From Pelobates cultripes (taxonomy: Eukaryota > Chordata > Amphibia > Anura > Pelobatidae): a stretch of 64,000 nt of DNA. A program made the position numbers and the translations under genes. Shown in pieces: positions 10,267 through 21,105 of the stretch (the stretch's first letter is position 1; every line of letters begins with the position of its first letter). The stretch spans positions 323,588,512 to 323,652,511 of the forward strand of contig OW240913.1 in assembly GCA_933207985.1 (NCBI GenBank), given 5' to 3'. A model generated the notes under the pieces. It was not told the DNA's origin. It saw only the letters and a program-made list of their open reading frames with translations, and did no database searches.

Positions 10267-11102
10267 CCCACCCTCCCAGTGGTAGATTTGGTTGTGTTCT
10301 GTTTCTGGTGTCGGTGTCTTGTGCTTTGTTTTGTCACAGCTTGCGGTTCTTCCTGGCCAGAGCAGATACAAGGGATGAAAACGCTGAGGCGGCTTGAGGA
10401 GTCGCAGCCTGCCGGGAGCTGATGGCGGGAGGCAGGCTGCTCTGGACTCTGAACAGTGTAGAGCTGTCTGTTGGAGAACACCCCATCAGTTGACAGAGGA
10501 ATTTGCTGGCATGATGTTTATGGTTAAATAAAGCTGTGGCCGTTGCCCTTACCCAACTTATTTAGGTCTGGTGTGTTTTATTTGGGGCAACGGGGGAATA
10601 AAGTTGTATAGGTCATCAGTCAGGTTACACTCGATCATTCCTGAGAACCACCATTTTTTATGCATTTGTGATACTAAAGTAAATATCATAGTCCTGTAAA
10701 TGGATATAGGTTAACCTAACAGTCTGCTATAACCAAGCACCATAACTACTACTACTTCTAACTTGGGGTTTACCACACACTACTCCCTGCTTGCAGCCCT
10801 CTCTTTGAGCTAAGCCCACCGGTGCAGGGCTTAGCTCACTGACTGGAAGTGATCAGAGGGGTTGGGGGATCCCAGGTAAGAAGACACCATTCTAACACAG
10901 TTTGAAGACTTACAGTGAGGGAGCACTAGAGTATTCCTGGGCCCATAGCCACAATAGAACATCTAGAGGTAGACAAATAAGTTAACACAGTAAGAAATAT
11001 TTACAAAAAAGCAGCCTATAAAATAGCATTGATAAAGAAAATATTTTGTTCTTAGACATTGTTCTTTTTTCTAATACTTTTTGCTATAATATTCCTTCTT
11101 AG
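10267..11102. other. Non-coding flank of first susd4 exon
   Basis: The first 300 bases may still be DIRS terminal sequence, including an AATAAAG near 10,526 that could serve as poly(A) signal. Around 10,735-10,960 there is sequence like the MITEs at 4.3 kb (AGCACCATAAC...). The last 60 bases are a pyrimidine-rich tract leading to the splice acceptor. Confidence 0.4.
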
Positions 11103-11294
11103 TTTGTCCTCTTCCTCCGATGGTGACACATGGAGATTATACCTGCCACCCGCAGCCTTGTGAGAGCTATAATCATGGAACGGTGATTGAATTTTATTGT
11201 GATCCTGGGTACACACTCGCCAATGATTACAAGTACTTCACGTGTCAGTCTGGAGAATGGTTTCCATCTTTCCCAGTCTACTGTGTCAAAGCTG
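11103..11294 (+). CDS. susd4: SUSD4 exon: last sushi (CCP) domain
   Basis: SUSD4 is a single-pass membrane protein with four extracellular sushi domains, reported to restrain complement and, in neurons, to regulate AMPA-receptor turnover. This exon encodes the membrane-proximal sushi domain. It begins with CPLPPM and carries the cysteines expected of a CCP module plus an extra pair (TCHPQPC), then [17 protein letters not shown] and VYC. The acceptor is AG at 11101-11102 after a pyrimidine tract and the donor is GTGAGA at 11295. The exon enters with two bases of a split codon and leaves with one base. There is no disabling change. SUSD6 is the alternative, but the TM and tail exons point to SUSD4. 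Confidence 0.9.
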
Positions 11295-13839
11295 GTGAGA
11301 AGTAATTTAAATATACTTATAAGCTGTAAGATTGATTTATGACCCCCCACCAAACCCCCTGTTATTCTTCTAATTAAAGTTTTGCATTTTCAAAACCATA
11401 AACTAAGACCATGGGGACCTCAATAGGAAAAGGAGCAAATGTAATGTGATTGGCCGGTTCCAGTAAATCATACGGCACTATTAATTTGCTGTCATGTGAA
11501 ATTAATGAGCCATAAAGGCTGCCTTCTTGTTTAACAAGACATCTAGGGACACCTGGTCAATTTTATTTTTCCTGCCAACAGGCAGTTTTAATTTACAAAT
11601 TTACAGCTGCTCATGATATCAGTAGGAACTGACTTCAGTGGTGTATTTCGGTTTTGTGCTGCCCTAGGCATCACTAAATTCGGGCACCCTTTAATCTAAA
11701 TTTGCCCCAACCCCTCCTGTCAAGGCCGCACCTCTTCCTGTTTAAGACCAACACACATTTTGACTAACTGACCTATGCCCTCACTGATATATACACTGAC
11801 AGACACAGAGTCATTGGTATGCACACTGTTTAACCAACACATACTTTCACTAACAGACACACACTGACATCCCCACTCACTGGCAGGCACACATTCACAA
11901 ATACATATACACTGGCATACACTGTGTCAAATCAGTGAAGCTGTGTACACACACACACACTCACAAACAAACACATACACTGACAGCCACACACACTGAT
12001 ACAGATATACTCTCATACACACAGTTGCTCTTACACTTTATTATTTTGCTTTAAGTTCACCCAGCCTCCCTACCTTTGGGAGAGCTGGAGTGTATTCTGT
12101 CCCAGTGGCCCAGTGAGTATTTGCTCTTATCTTCTTGCTCTGCTTTCTCATCTGGTCATCCCTAGGAAACACCAAGTCTGCTGCAGACATCAAATATAGG
12201 GAAAATTGGCCAGTCTCTCTAAGGATTCAAGTACCTTGTGAGGTGGATATACTTGGTAAACTTAAAAAGATTTGTTTTTAATTAGGAAGAGGTTTATTCT
12301 CTAAACAGTCACCTGAAGCCTGCATTGCAAAATTCAGGCCAATGTTACGGAAAACATATCCAGTTCACACCTTGCCTATATTACTCTGAATGGCTTCAGG
12401 TGGGGACTTAAAATCAAATAATGGGGGTGCATAACTAAGTGTTCACCCTCTTGCCACAGCTGTGGCCATCAGGTTTGGGCTCTGTCAAACAAGGGAGACA
12501 TGCAACAAGTTCCGTTAGCCCCTACCCATGAGTGGCAGGTGTGGGCACTAAAAATGAACAGGTGGGGGGAGACTTAACTATCCCCCATTTCTCCACCAAT
12601 AGGCAGTGAGTGGGAGCCATTATTTAGTAAACAGGGGAACGTTGTCTGGAGCCTATAAAGACAAGCTCTCACTTAGATTTAAAAAAATGGGGTAGGGAAA
12701 ACTATAGGCAAAATTATTTACTTCTAGTTGAATTTGGTGATCAGTTTATAAATTCTGAGTTGGTCACAGGTTATTAGTCTATCTAGGTAATATGTGCTGA
12801 AAAAAAGGTTGAAACCCATTCTGTTTTCCTGATAGAGTTATACATATTGGGTTTCTCACCATCTACCGTTAAATGTAAGACATACATGAATCAAAGAACT
12901 TCTTAGGCTCATGGGTCCATTTCTTTCCAAAATACCATCTGGTCTAAAACAAGTGGGGTTTCTGCAAACTATTTAAAACGTGGAGGTCTTTAAGACCTGA
13001 CGGGACAAGTTAAGACAAGCGTACTTGATAGTCTCTTTCATCTGTCCTGCTTTTTTCCTCTCTAAACATCTGGCCGATTAAGCTACCAGGATCGATATAA
13101 TATTTGTAGATCTGCAAATGTGCACAAGACAGGTTTATGGAAGATTCCACAAGATCATTCACAGATTTTATTTTTCTATGCCTTTCAAATCTAAATGCAT
13201 CAAGTAATTAGATACTTTTCAAACCAGCCATTCTTAGTGACATCCAGCAGTAAATAGCAAGACAGGTTTTTCTATTTTTGCAAAGTAAGAGAAGAAAATG
13301 AAAACACATTTTTTAATGTATAGCTTTGGTTCACCTTTGCTTTGAGCAGAATAATCAAGAGCAATCCAACCCAATTATACCTAAAACTTAACTTTTATTG
13401 TAAACCGACTAAAAAAGTACATGGAACACTTAATTAAATACAAAGTATAATCCTAAAGTAACCTTAGACTGACTTGAATAAAGGAGATACATCTTATCTC
13501 CACCTTCAATGATATAAATACAATAATACATTAATTCATGTATAATCAGGGAGAAGGGGTAGGTTAATGAGCCTCTAAGGTAGACCGTGTATAAAAACAA
13601 AAAAGAACTAATGATAACAAAAAAATAAAATTTAGAGAAGATTATAAAAAACAAAAAGATAAAGTAAGAAATAAAAAGTAAAAAAGCTACAAAATATCTA
13701 TACTGTGCCTTTGAAAATACAAACCACAGCCTGTTTAGCAGGTTTGCATTTTAATATGGGGTTTGATGTTTTGGTGGAACCGTGCTTTTGAATAAAACGG
13801 CAACTTGTTTTAGTAACAATGTTTGTTTTTCTGGTCTAG
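11295..13839 (+). other. susd4 intron
   Basis: The intron runs from GTGAGA to TCTAG. It holds CA-rich simple sequence near 11,900-12,010 and an AT-rich stretch at 13,380-13,720. No gene is visible. Confidence 0.7.
11900..12010. repeat. Degenerate CA-rich simple repeat
   Basis: Repeated ACACAC and CACTGACA-type words, longest pure run about 16 bases near 11,945. Confidence 0.6.
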
Positions 13840-13984
13840 AGAAATCGTATCCAAGCACTCAAGATACTCTACTAACCACATGGAAGATTGTGGCTTTCAC
13901 AGCAAGCAGTGTTCTCCTGGTTCTCCTGCTGGTCATTATTGCTCGGAGCTTTCAGACAAAGTTTAAGACACATTTGCTCCCAAG
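13840..13984 (+). CDS. susd4: SUSD4 exon: transmembrane segment
   Basis: The exon encodes a short stalk ([16 protein letters not shown]), a hydrophobic helix of about 21 residues ([19 protein letters not shown]) and a basic stop-transfer stretch ([10 protein letters not shown]). This is the membrane anchor joining the sushi domains to the cytoplasmic tail. The acceptor is TCTAG ending at 13839 and the donor is GTTTGT at 13985. The phase continues from the one-base overhang of the sushi exon and leaves two bases (AG) of an arginine codon for the next exon. The reading frame is intact and close to the mammalian SUSD4 sequence as I know it. Confidence 0.92.
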
Positions 13985-14049
13985 GTTTGTCACTTTTTCA
14001 CTGAAGAGAATTGTTTTTTTTTTTTGACGAGACAAACAACTGCATCTCT

Positions 14050-14219
14050 ACTGGCTGTCTGAGTGACTGCCTCTAAAGGTGTAACTAGCCAGCAATGTAA
14101 ACACTGCCGTTTCTCAGAAAAGGCAGTGTTTACATTGCTATGGCTGCAGGGACAGGCTATTGATACTAGAACCACTACATTAAGCTGTAGTGATTCTGGT
14201 GACTATAGTGTCCCTTTAA
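14050..14219. mobile_element. TTAA MITE, right part
   Basis: The right end is GTGACTATAGTGTCCCT followed by TTAA. This is the reverse complement of the left end at 43580 (AGGGACACTATAGTCAC), so both belong to one family. The left edge is not clear. Confidence 0.6.
14093..14137. repeat. Perfect hairpin, 16-bp arms
   Basis: CAATGTAAACACTGCC pairs with GGCAGTGTTTACATTG across a 13-base loop. It belongs to the MITE ending with AGTGTCCCT and TTAA at 14216-14219. The same words occur in the element at 43.6 kb. Confidence 0.8.
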
Positions 14220-14414
14220 AATTCACTTTGAATTCTTACTTTAGATAATAAGTGAATTTTTCCAGCAAGATCAAAATGAATTTCAAATTTAACGTCAAAA
14301 TAACCAGACCGAATTCTCACTTTAGTTGATATGGACTAAATATGGAAACACAATTTACCTAACAGCACGAGGGCTGGAAGAAATGGCAAAAAAACATTGC
14401 ATTATTTCCCTACC

Positions 14415-14487
14415 TTAACCCCTTAAGGACACAACTTCTGGAATAAAAGGGAATCATGACGGACGTCATCTGTCCTTAAGGGGTTAA
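14415..14487. mobile_element. 73-bp palindromic TTAA element
   Basis: Starts TTAACCCCTTAAGGACA and ends TGTCCTTAAGGGGTTAA, a 17-bp perfect inverted repeat around a 39-base centre. The TTAA at each end may be the target duplication. This type of palindrome is very common in frog genomes. Confidence 0.65.
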
Positions 14488-15601
14488 GTGCACAACAAAA
14501 TAGTAAAATAAAATGGTTTTGTAATACTAAAGAATGATTGTAATAGTAAAAAACTAAGAGCAAAGCAAAAAAAAACTAGAGCCCAGAATATTAAGATATC
14601 AACAGTACTGATCTGCAAACTTGAAATAAAGCCTGATGTCAAAACACCTTAAAACCAAGGTTAGACAGGCCTACCATGAACACGAGAGCTTTCCTGATGG
14701 GCCTCTCCTCAGGCTGCCACCAGCACTGAAACCATGTGGGGATAGACTGCCGACTGGTCTTTCCCAATGTGCACACAGGTGTCAGGAATCCTGACGTCAC
14801 ATCCCAGCACCTGGAAGCCAAGCATATACAAGTAGAGCACTAAAGACCCAATTTGGTATTAAACTCTAATATAGTTTGTGCGTGTGTCTGGGTCAGTGAG
14901 ACTGTTTGTGAGAGGAAGCATCAAGCTCCTCCCCACATCCTACCTGATTGGTCACTAAACATGCACCATTAATATTGCAAAGATCCCTGAAGCATGCAAT
15001 ACATGCAGGCACTGAATATTAACATTGTCAGTGTATGTGTTTTTCTTAAAAAAATTAAAAATTGTATGCCATCCTTACCTTCCATCTGAGCATTTATATG
15101 GTTTTGTACTGGGCTAATGGGAGAGTTGGCAGTTTTATAATTGGAGGCACACATATCAACCTTGTTCTCCTTACAAAGTATTTTTGATAACTATTTCACA
15201 TGTAAAAGTACATTTGTCGATCTGCTACGGTTAGGTTTTTTTTTTTTTAAGTTACCATTACCATTGCCAGAGCAATCAGAGAGTCATTAGTGGGAGCAGG
15301 TTACAAATTGGTATTTTTATTAGAGCACAACAACCTCTTCTAGCTCCATCAACACACAAGCCAATTAGACCAAATGTCTCCAGTATGTTTTAGAAAGAAA
15401 GGTAAGGGTAATCATAAGCTGTACACAGAATAAAAACATATTTTTTTCATTAAAATATCTACTTTGGAACATACCAGAAGAAAATTATCTTGTGGGCGAA
15501 AGTTGATATGTACTATTTTTGTTTGTAGGTCACTATTTATTGGGCTGAAATTGTGCCCTTTGACATTGGCCATTTTATAAATGTATTTTTTTACATTACA
15601 G

Positions 15602-15963
15602 AAGTCCGCAGGACAGTTCTGCAGAGCCAGACTTTGTGGTAGTAGACGGAGTTCTTGTTTTGTTACCGACCTACGATGAGGCTGTCAGCAACAACGTGAA
15701 CGTCACACCTCCAGGCTACTTATCCTCTGCAGGTCAGAGGAGCCCAACTCAGACAGACGACTCCCACCCTCCAGCATATCCCGGCAACCCAACTACGGAC
15801 AGTTTGTGCGAGGAGTCAGAGACCTTTGATAGCTTGTTGGATTCCTCTGACCTTCTGCAGACATTGCATTCTTCATCTCTATCTCATGCAAGAGTTCGTG
15901 GTACTCAGAACATGAGCAGTGGAGAAGCAGCATCTACAAGTCCAAGCATCGATATACCAGATG
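15602..15963 (+). CDS. susd4: SUSD4 exon: cytoplasmic tail
   Basis: The exon encodes about 120 residues of the intracellular region. It opens with RSPQDSSAEPDFVVVDG and contains LPTYDEAV (an LPxY motif) and HPPAYPG (a PPxY motif). Both are the kind of short motif bound by WW domains of NEDD4-family ubiquitin ligases, and mammalian SUSD4 is reported to bind NEDD4 ligases. Acidic and serine-rich segments (CEESETFDSLLDSSDLLQ) and STSPSIDIPD follow. The acceptor is TTACATTACAG ending at 15601; the donor is GTAAAT at 15964. A retroposon tail starts within the first bases of the following intron. Confidence 0.92.
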
Positions 15964-15965
15964 GT

Positions 15966-16240
15966 AAATATTATTATTGCCATTTATATAGCGCCAACAG
16001 ATTCCGTAGCGCTTTACATTATTATAGGGGAGAGGCGGGCAGGGGGGGAATTTAACTATAAATAGGACACTTACAAGAAAACTTACAGGAACAATGGGTT
16101 GAAGAGGACCCTGCTCAAGCAAGCTTACAGTCTGTATGAGGTGGGGTATAAGACACGTTAGGACAGGAAATATCAACCAAATAGGGTGGGAGTGAAGCAG
16201 AGCTGGAGGAGAAGGTAGAGAGAGCAAGAGACAGGTATGT
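15966..16240 (-). mobile_element. L2-like LINE 3' end at a splice donor
   Basis: Read on the minus strand, the element ends with a GGCGCTATATAAATGG-like segment and an AATAATAAT tail. The same 3' end occurs on the + strand at about 32,365-32,400 and a related one at 50,000-50,060. The tail begins within about three bases of the exon 15602-15963 boundary, so intron positions after GTA come from the repeat. The upstream limit near 16,240 is approximate. Confidence 0.7.
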
Positions 16241-16366
16241 AAGGTAGAGGTTTTAGGTAGCTATTTTAGGTGTGGAGGGTTTGGTTGACATAATTGGTTT
16301 AACAGGAAAGCTAGGTAATTTGAGCTATCTATAAATGTAGTGATGACCATGGGGAGGGTGGGAAGT

Positions 16367-16456
16367 GATCATCCAGAAATGCTACCTCTGCTTATGGGAA
16401 GTCCTGCAGGGATGTGTGCTGTGAGTCCTGGGTGTAGCTGTTTCAATATTGTAAGG
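16367..16456 (+). repeat. 90-bp direct repeat, copy 1
   Basis: Matches 17730-17819 at 89 of 90 positions (one G/C difference, in TTATGGGAAG versus TTATGGCAAG). Confidence 0.9.
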
Positions 16457-16765
16457 GGCCCAGGCTATAAAGGAGAGAATCTGGGGTTAGATAAAGCAGA
16501 TTGTGGGTGGAGAATCATTGGGGTGTTAAAAACAAAATCAAGGAAAAAGCAGATGAAAAGGAGTTTAAATGTAAGGATATGAGGGAATGGCAGAGATAAG
16601 ATAGGTAAAAGGCATAAATGGGGAACATCATAAATTAATGAGGCATAGAGTGCAATAACTAACACTAGCAAAACAAACATCTAACTAAACAAGAGTTAAG
16701 GATGGAGGGTGCAATAGTCATCAACAAAGCAGTAATACTGTGGGGTGTGGATAAAGAAAGAAATA

Positions 16766-17678
16766 CAGTATATACTCAAGTATAAGTCTAGGTTTTCAGC
16801 ACATTTTTTGTGCTTAAAAACCCCCACTCGACTTATACTCGAGTCACTGTCTGTATTATGGCAACTTAGAGAGCCGCGGCCATCAGAGCCGTGGCAACGA
16901 TCCGCACGGCAACCAGACCGCGAGACTTACAGTGGAGCTGACCGGAACGGAGGAGAAGGGAGCTGACAGGAGCTGCAGGAAAGGTAAGTAAATGCTTCCT
17001 GCCGGCCCCCCCACTGCACAGCCCACGCCACTGGACCACCAGGGATTAAGATAGCCCCCCTCCCTGACCAGTTAACAAGCAGGGAGGGGGGGGACAAAAA
17101 AAATTTAAATAATAAAATAATATTAAAATAAAAAAAATTACAATAATAAAAATGCCCTCACCCCACCCAGTTCACACACATTACACACACACTCTGCATT
17201 ATATACACACACTCTGCATTATATACACACAGAGTTCTAAAGGTAAATTTGTGGTGCTACTTCTGTAGTGATGCTAAATTGAGTGCTGCTGTTTGTTTTA
17301 ATTTATTTAAATATTTTAATCATTCAGATTTTATATTGTTGTGGATTATTTGGAGATTATATTGAGTGTGTATATAATGCAGAGTGTGTATTTGTATGAG
17401 CGAGTGTGTGTATATAATGCAGAGTGTGTGTTTATATGAGTGTGTGTGTATATATAATGCTGAGTGTGTGTGCATATATAATGCAGAGTGTGTGTTTGTA
17501 TGAGTGTGTGTGTATATATAATGCAGAGTGTGTGTATATAATTATAAAAATCACAGAATTTCATAGCCCCAAGTTTTACCCTTGACTTATCCACGAGGCA
17601 TAGCATATTTCACAATTGTTGGTCATAAAACTGCACTCGACTTATACATGAGATCGACTTATACACGAGTATATACGG
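16766..17678. mobile_element. Foldback element with TA target duplication
   Basis: The left end reads CAGTATATACTCAAGTATAA after TA at 16764-16765. The right end is the imperfect reverse complement, ending TATACACGAGTATATACGG before TA at 17679-17680. CGACTTATAC(A/T)CGAG words recur inside both ends. The interior holds CTCTGCATTATATACACACA repeats (17,160-17,235) facing their reverse complement (17,355-17,540), so the whole 913-bp unit can fold. No coding capacity. A Tc1/mariner-type origin is suggested only by the TA duplication. Confidence 0.6.
17355..17540. repeat. Minisatellite TATAATGCAGAGTGTGTG
   Basis: About four to five units with TGTGTG and TTTGTATGAG variation, reverse complement of the short array at 17,160-17,235. 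Confidence 0.75.
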
Positions 17679-17729
17679 TACAATTTAAAACAAAAAGTAG
17701 GAAAAATAAGAAGTCCAGGTATTCAAGGC

Positions 17730-17819
17730 GATCATCCAGAAATGCTACCTCTGCTTATGGCAAGTCCTGCAGGGATGTGTGCTGTGAGTCCTGGGTGTAG
17801 CTGTTTCAATATTGTAAGG
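17730..17819 (+). repeat. 90-bp direct repeat, copy 2
   Basis: Second copy of 16367-16456. The two copies bracket the foldback element at 16766-17678 but are not adjacent to its ends. Confidence 0.9.
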
Positions 17820-20523
17820 TATAAACAGCATTTCCTGCAAATACAGATTCCCAAAGTACACATTAATTATTTTTATGAAAATCACTATTTCATTAATTTT
17901 TTTATATTAATGCTGGTTTTAAATAGATTTATTTTTCCTGATTCCGATTGCATATATATAACCTTTCAATGACCAATGAGTCTATGCAATGGTAACATTA
18001 TGAATATCTTACTTATTTAGTAACGGTAGTATTGAAATATATCAGAAAAGAGTTCCTGTAATATTGAAATACAGAAGACTGGAAGTAAATGAAGTACACA
18101 AAATGTGTAATTAAATATAAATAATAAATGTGAATTACATAGCATATGTAATGTAGAATAAAAAATGTCTTAAAATCTAAAACAATTAGAATCTAAAATG
18201 GAACCTAAAATATTAAGCTCCCTACTTTGTAATGCTCTGTCTCTGATAAATGCCTGGTTTCTTGCCGCTTGCCCCTATATTCTACTCTCTCAAATAGCTT
18301 GTCTACATATGACTATAATAGATTTAATACTGTGGACTAAGATGGCGCCTGCGTATTAGGTTGCACATAAATCTGTTACATTTGCTCCTCCCTCTGGTTA
18401 TTCCAGGGCATCACTTCTATATTGTATAGTTCATGTGTAGGGCTCCATTACTGTGAACCCTACACATATAAGATAATGCCTGCTATACAGGTCTGGGATT
18501 TTTATTTTAGGTCTCTTTTGTGGTGATTAATTTAGACAGAGAATATTATGTATACATCTGAGTAGATTCCTAGTCTCAATAGCTTTCTCTCTGTTAATAG
18601 TATATTGTCTGACAATCAGATCATCTGTTCTTTAAATCGCCCTCTATTAAATCAAATCTGAGTTAGTACCCGTGTGTTTCACACTTTCTTTCTTTTTTGT
18701 TCCTGCATTATTTTTTGCTCTTGATTTCGTACCTATGTACTCCATCTATTTTCGAGTTTATTACTTATTCTTAATAAAGTTATTTTGTGTAAATATTTAT
18801 CTGTGTACCCAATCACCATTTCTGGACTTATCTTTTTAGGTTCCATTTTACATAATATAATAATTGTTGGTTTCTAAGGGCTACCCCTGCTTTGGGATAG
18901 CTGGTAGAGTGATCGTCTTTTTGCTCCCTCTGTCAACGCGTTTTCTTGTGTGTTCAAGAACGGCCATTAATAAAAACAATACTATTGCCATGTTGAAATA
19001 TTGAAGAACAGTGTGAATAAAAAAATGAAGTATGCAAATGTAATTAGATACACTCACCTTGTCATGCGTCTTGGATTTTTCAACCTGCAGGCAGGGTCAA
19101 ACACACTTGGTAACCTACCTAGCAGGTACTTGGACAAGAACTGCAAGCTCTTCAGTTGTGAAGCTTGGTTCCTTATTCATGGATCTGTACAGTATAGCAA
19201 AAAAGCATTGTTTCCTAACCTTTCTGTTTCCTAATCTTTTTTCGTGTAATTCCTTAGCAGAGCACTGAGAGCTGTGAGAATGTTGCAAGTACATATATGT
19301 CATGCGTCATATAGTGACATTTACATGTTTAGACAGTTTTTGTGACTCAAAAGATTGATGAAGGAAATTGAAAGGAGAATGTTTGGTTTTATGTGATACA
19401 GTATGTTCTAGTGTTTTTTAGACTGCGACGCAGGACACGGTGACATTTTTCAAAGGTCAACATTTTAAATATCACCCACATTTGACATTCGACATTAAGT
19501 AGTCGAGATTGTAAACTCAAAAATTTGACAAGAAGGGAAAAATTACATGTTTAATTTTTGTAATGTTGACATTTTGTTTTTTGTTTTTTTTACGTTTGAG
19601 AAAAATCTCTCAATACCCTTGTAATAAGAGGGATACTTCTTCAAGAAGAAGGAATCGCATGAGCAAAGCATCATGATAATAATGCAGGAATGGCTTAAAC
19701 CAGGGGTAGTCAACCTTTTTATACCTACCGCCCACTAATGCATCTTTCTTAATGGAAAGATTTCCTTACCGCTCACCAGTTTTCGATTTTTATTTATTTT
19801 TTTTTAAATAAATTTTTTTAACCCACTACCACCCACCTGGAATCCTGAAACATCCACTAAGAACCTTTCACTGCACTCTTTTACATTTGTAAATACTGCC
19901 TTTTATGTAAAAAGACAGTTTTACATTGAACTTTTAATAGCCAACAGAATGCTTGCAAAAATATCCTAATGCCCCCATAAACATGAATTTCAATAATGCA
20001 TCTCTTTGAGGAGATTCTGATTGGTTTAGTAAGGCAATTGCTGTGCATGCCTCTAGGCCCTCGTTGCATCTCTATGGAAAATCATTGATTGTCTGATTTC
20101 CTCACTACTGCAGGGGTGGTGAAACTACATGGCGAGGACTAAACAATGAGTAATTGTTTATTTTTACTTTTAAAGAAAAGCCCTCATTCAAGAGGAAGAA
20201 ATGCTAATATTAGAAATACATGCTTGTATTTTTAATGTTAGAGTTTCTCTTTAATGATATGGCACCCATATAGTACAGATTAATGCGCTATAGTCGTTAT
20301 GGAGCTTAGAGTTCCCCCTTATAATTCCACTTTCCATGTAAAGTTATGTTGAACTACTTTTGTGGCTCCTCAGCCAACTTTAAGGTGGAATGGTTAATGC
20401 TATCACAGGAATTGCAGTTTATTAACAGATGAGGAGCTATTTGTCACCTACTTATATTCTAGGTTCTTGCAGCCATTATTGGTTCATCTAACCATATCTC
20501 CTTTTTAAAATTATATTTTACAG

Positions 20524-20561
20524 AAATTCAACTGATGGGAGAAGAACAAGAAGAATTTTAA
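20524..20561 (+). CDS. susd4: SUSD4 terminal coding exon
   Basis: After the acceptor TTATATTTTACAG (ending 20523) the split codon G|AA is completed. The frame reads EIQLMGEEQEEF and then TAA at 20559-20561. It matches in position and character the short acidic end of SUSD4 in other vertebrates. It is the smallest coding exon of the gene and depends on its splice phase for recognition. Confidence 0.85.
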
Positions 20562-21105
20562 TAAGAAGGACATTATTTTTTAGCAGATATTCGCAGAATA
20601 TGTTTGCTATTCCAAAACAAGGTGGATGCAAGAAAAAGGAAAAGCTGGGTTCAGAAACTGGAGATATGAGGACTAAGGATATGGTCTGTCTTCCAAACTC
20701 ATAAACTATGTACTAAAAGAGGAAGCAACGGTGCTTAGTAATATGCATAACAAGTGCAACATCCGGGGAGCATTGGGACGTTACATAGTGTTTGAAAGAA
20801 CAACGTGGGTCCTCTCTGTTTGAAATCAAGCAAAGAAGAGTTACATTGATTGAGATGAAGGCAATAAGAACATTTTACACCAGGAAAAAGTTTCCTTGAT
20901 TCCTAAATGTTTACTGGTTATTTTTCTAAGGAAAACATCTAGTGACCCTCAAGATTGTTTAATTTAAGAGAACTCCATAATTCTCATTTTCCTGTAACTA
21001 CATATGTGCCTTCCTTACAGGATCCCTTCTAATCCAACCATAAAGTACCTGAGCTGAGTTTGCTGTTACCACCTTGAAAATAAATCTCACTCTGATTAGC
21101 ACATG
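20562..21105 (+). other. susd4: susd4 3' UTR, proximal part
   Basis: Non-coding sequence follows the stop codon. An AATAAA at 21079-21084 is the first canonical poly(A) signal downstream and could end the transcript near 21,100. Longer 3' ends are possible. Confidence 0.5.
21079..21084 (+). terminator. Putative susd4 poly(A) signal
   Basis: A canonical AATAAA hexamer about 520 bases after the stop codon. Confidence 0.45.

Larger units (their letters stand above)
13985..15601 (+). other. susd4 intron with MITEs
   Basis: The intron holds a MITE end (about 14,050-14,219), a small palindromic element (14,415-14,487) and otherwise unremarkable AT-rich sequence up to the acceptor TTACATTACAG. Confidence 0.7.
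15964..20523 (+). other. Last susd4 intron, repeat-rich
   Basis: The intron contains the L2 tail, a 90-bp duplication (16,367 and 17,730), a 913-bp foldback element, AT-rich unassigned sequence (17,820-19,700) and possible MITE remains. CAGGGGTAGTCAACC at 19701 looks like one end of a hAT element whose partner I could not find. The acceptor is TTATATTTTACAG. Confidence 0.65.

Noticed and set aside
10044..10481. 145-codon minus-strand frame
   Set aside because: Antisense shadow of the DIRS recombinase and its flank; no domain features.
17346..17606. His/Thr-rich minus-strand frame
   Set aside because: Product of the TATAATGCAGAGTGTGTG array.
18920..18960. AAAACGCGTT on the minus strand as a fourth hammerhead-like motif
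   Set aside because: Only the last word matches; the helices and core are not in the expected order.
19701..20110. A complete hAT element starting CAGGGGTAGTCAACC
   Set aside because: I could not find a matching inverted end; the CAGGGGTGG at about 20,110 is in the wrong orientation.
11103..20561. SUSD6 as identity of the host gene
   Set aside because: SUSD6 has a different tail; the TM, LPxY/PPxY tail and terminal acidic peptide match SUSD4 as I know it.
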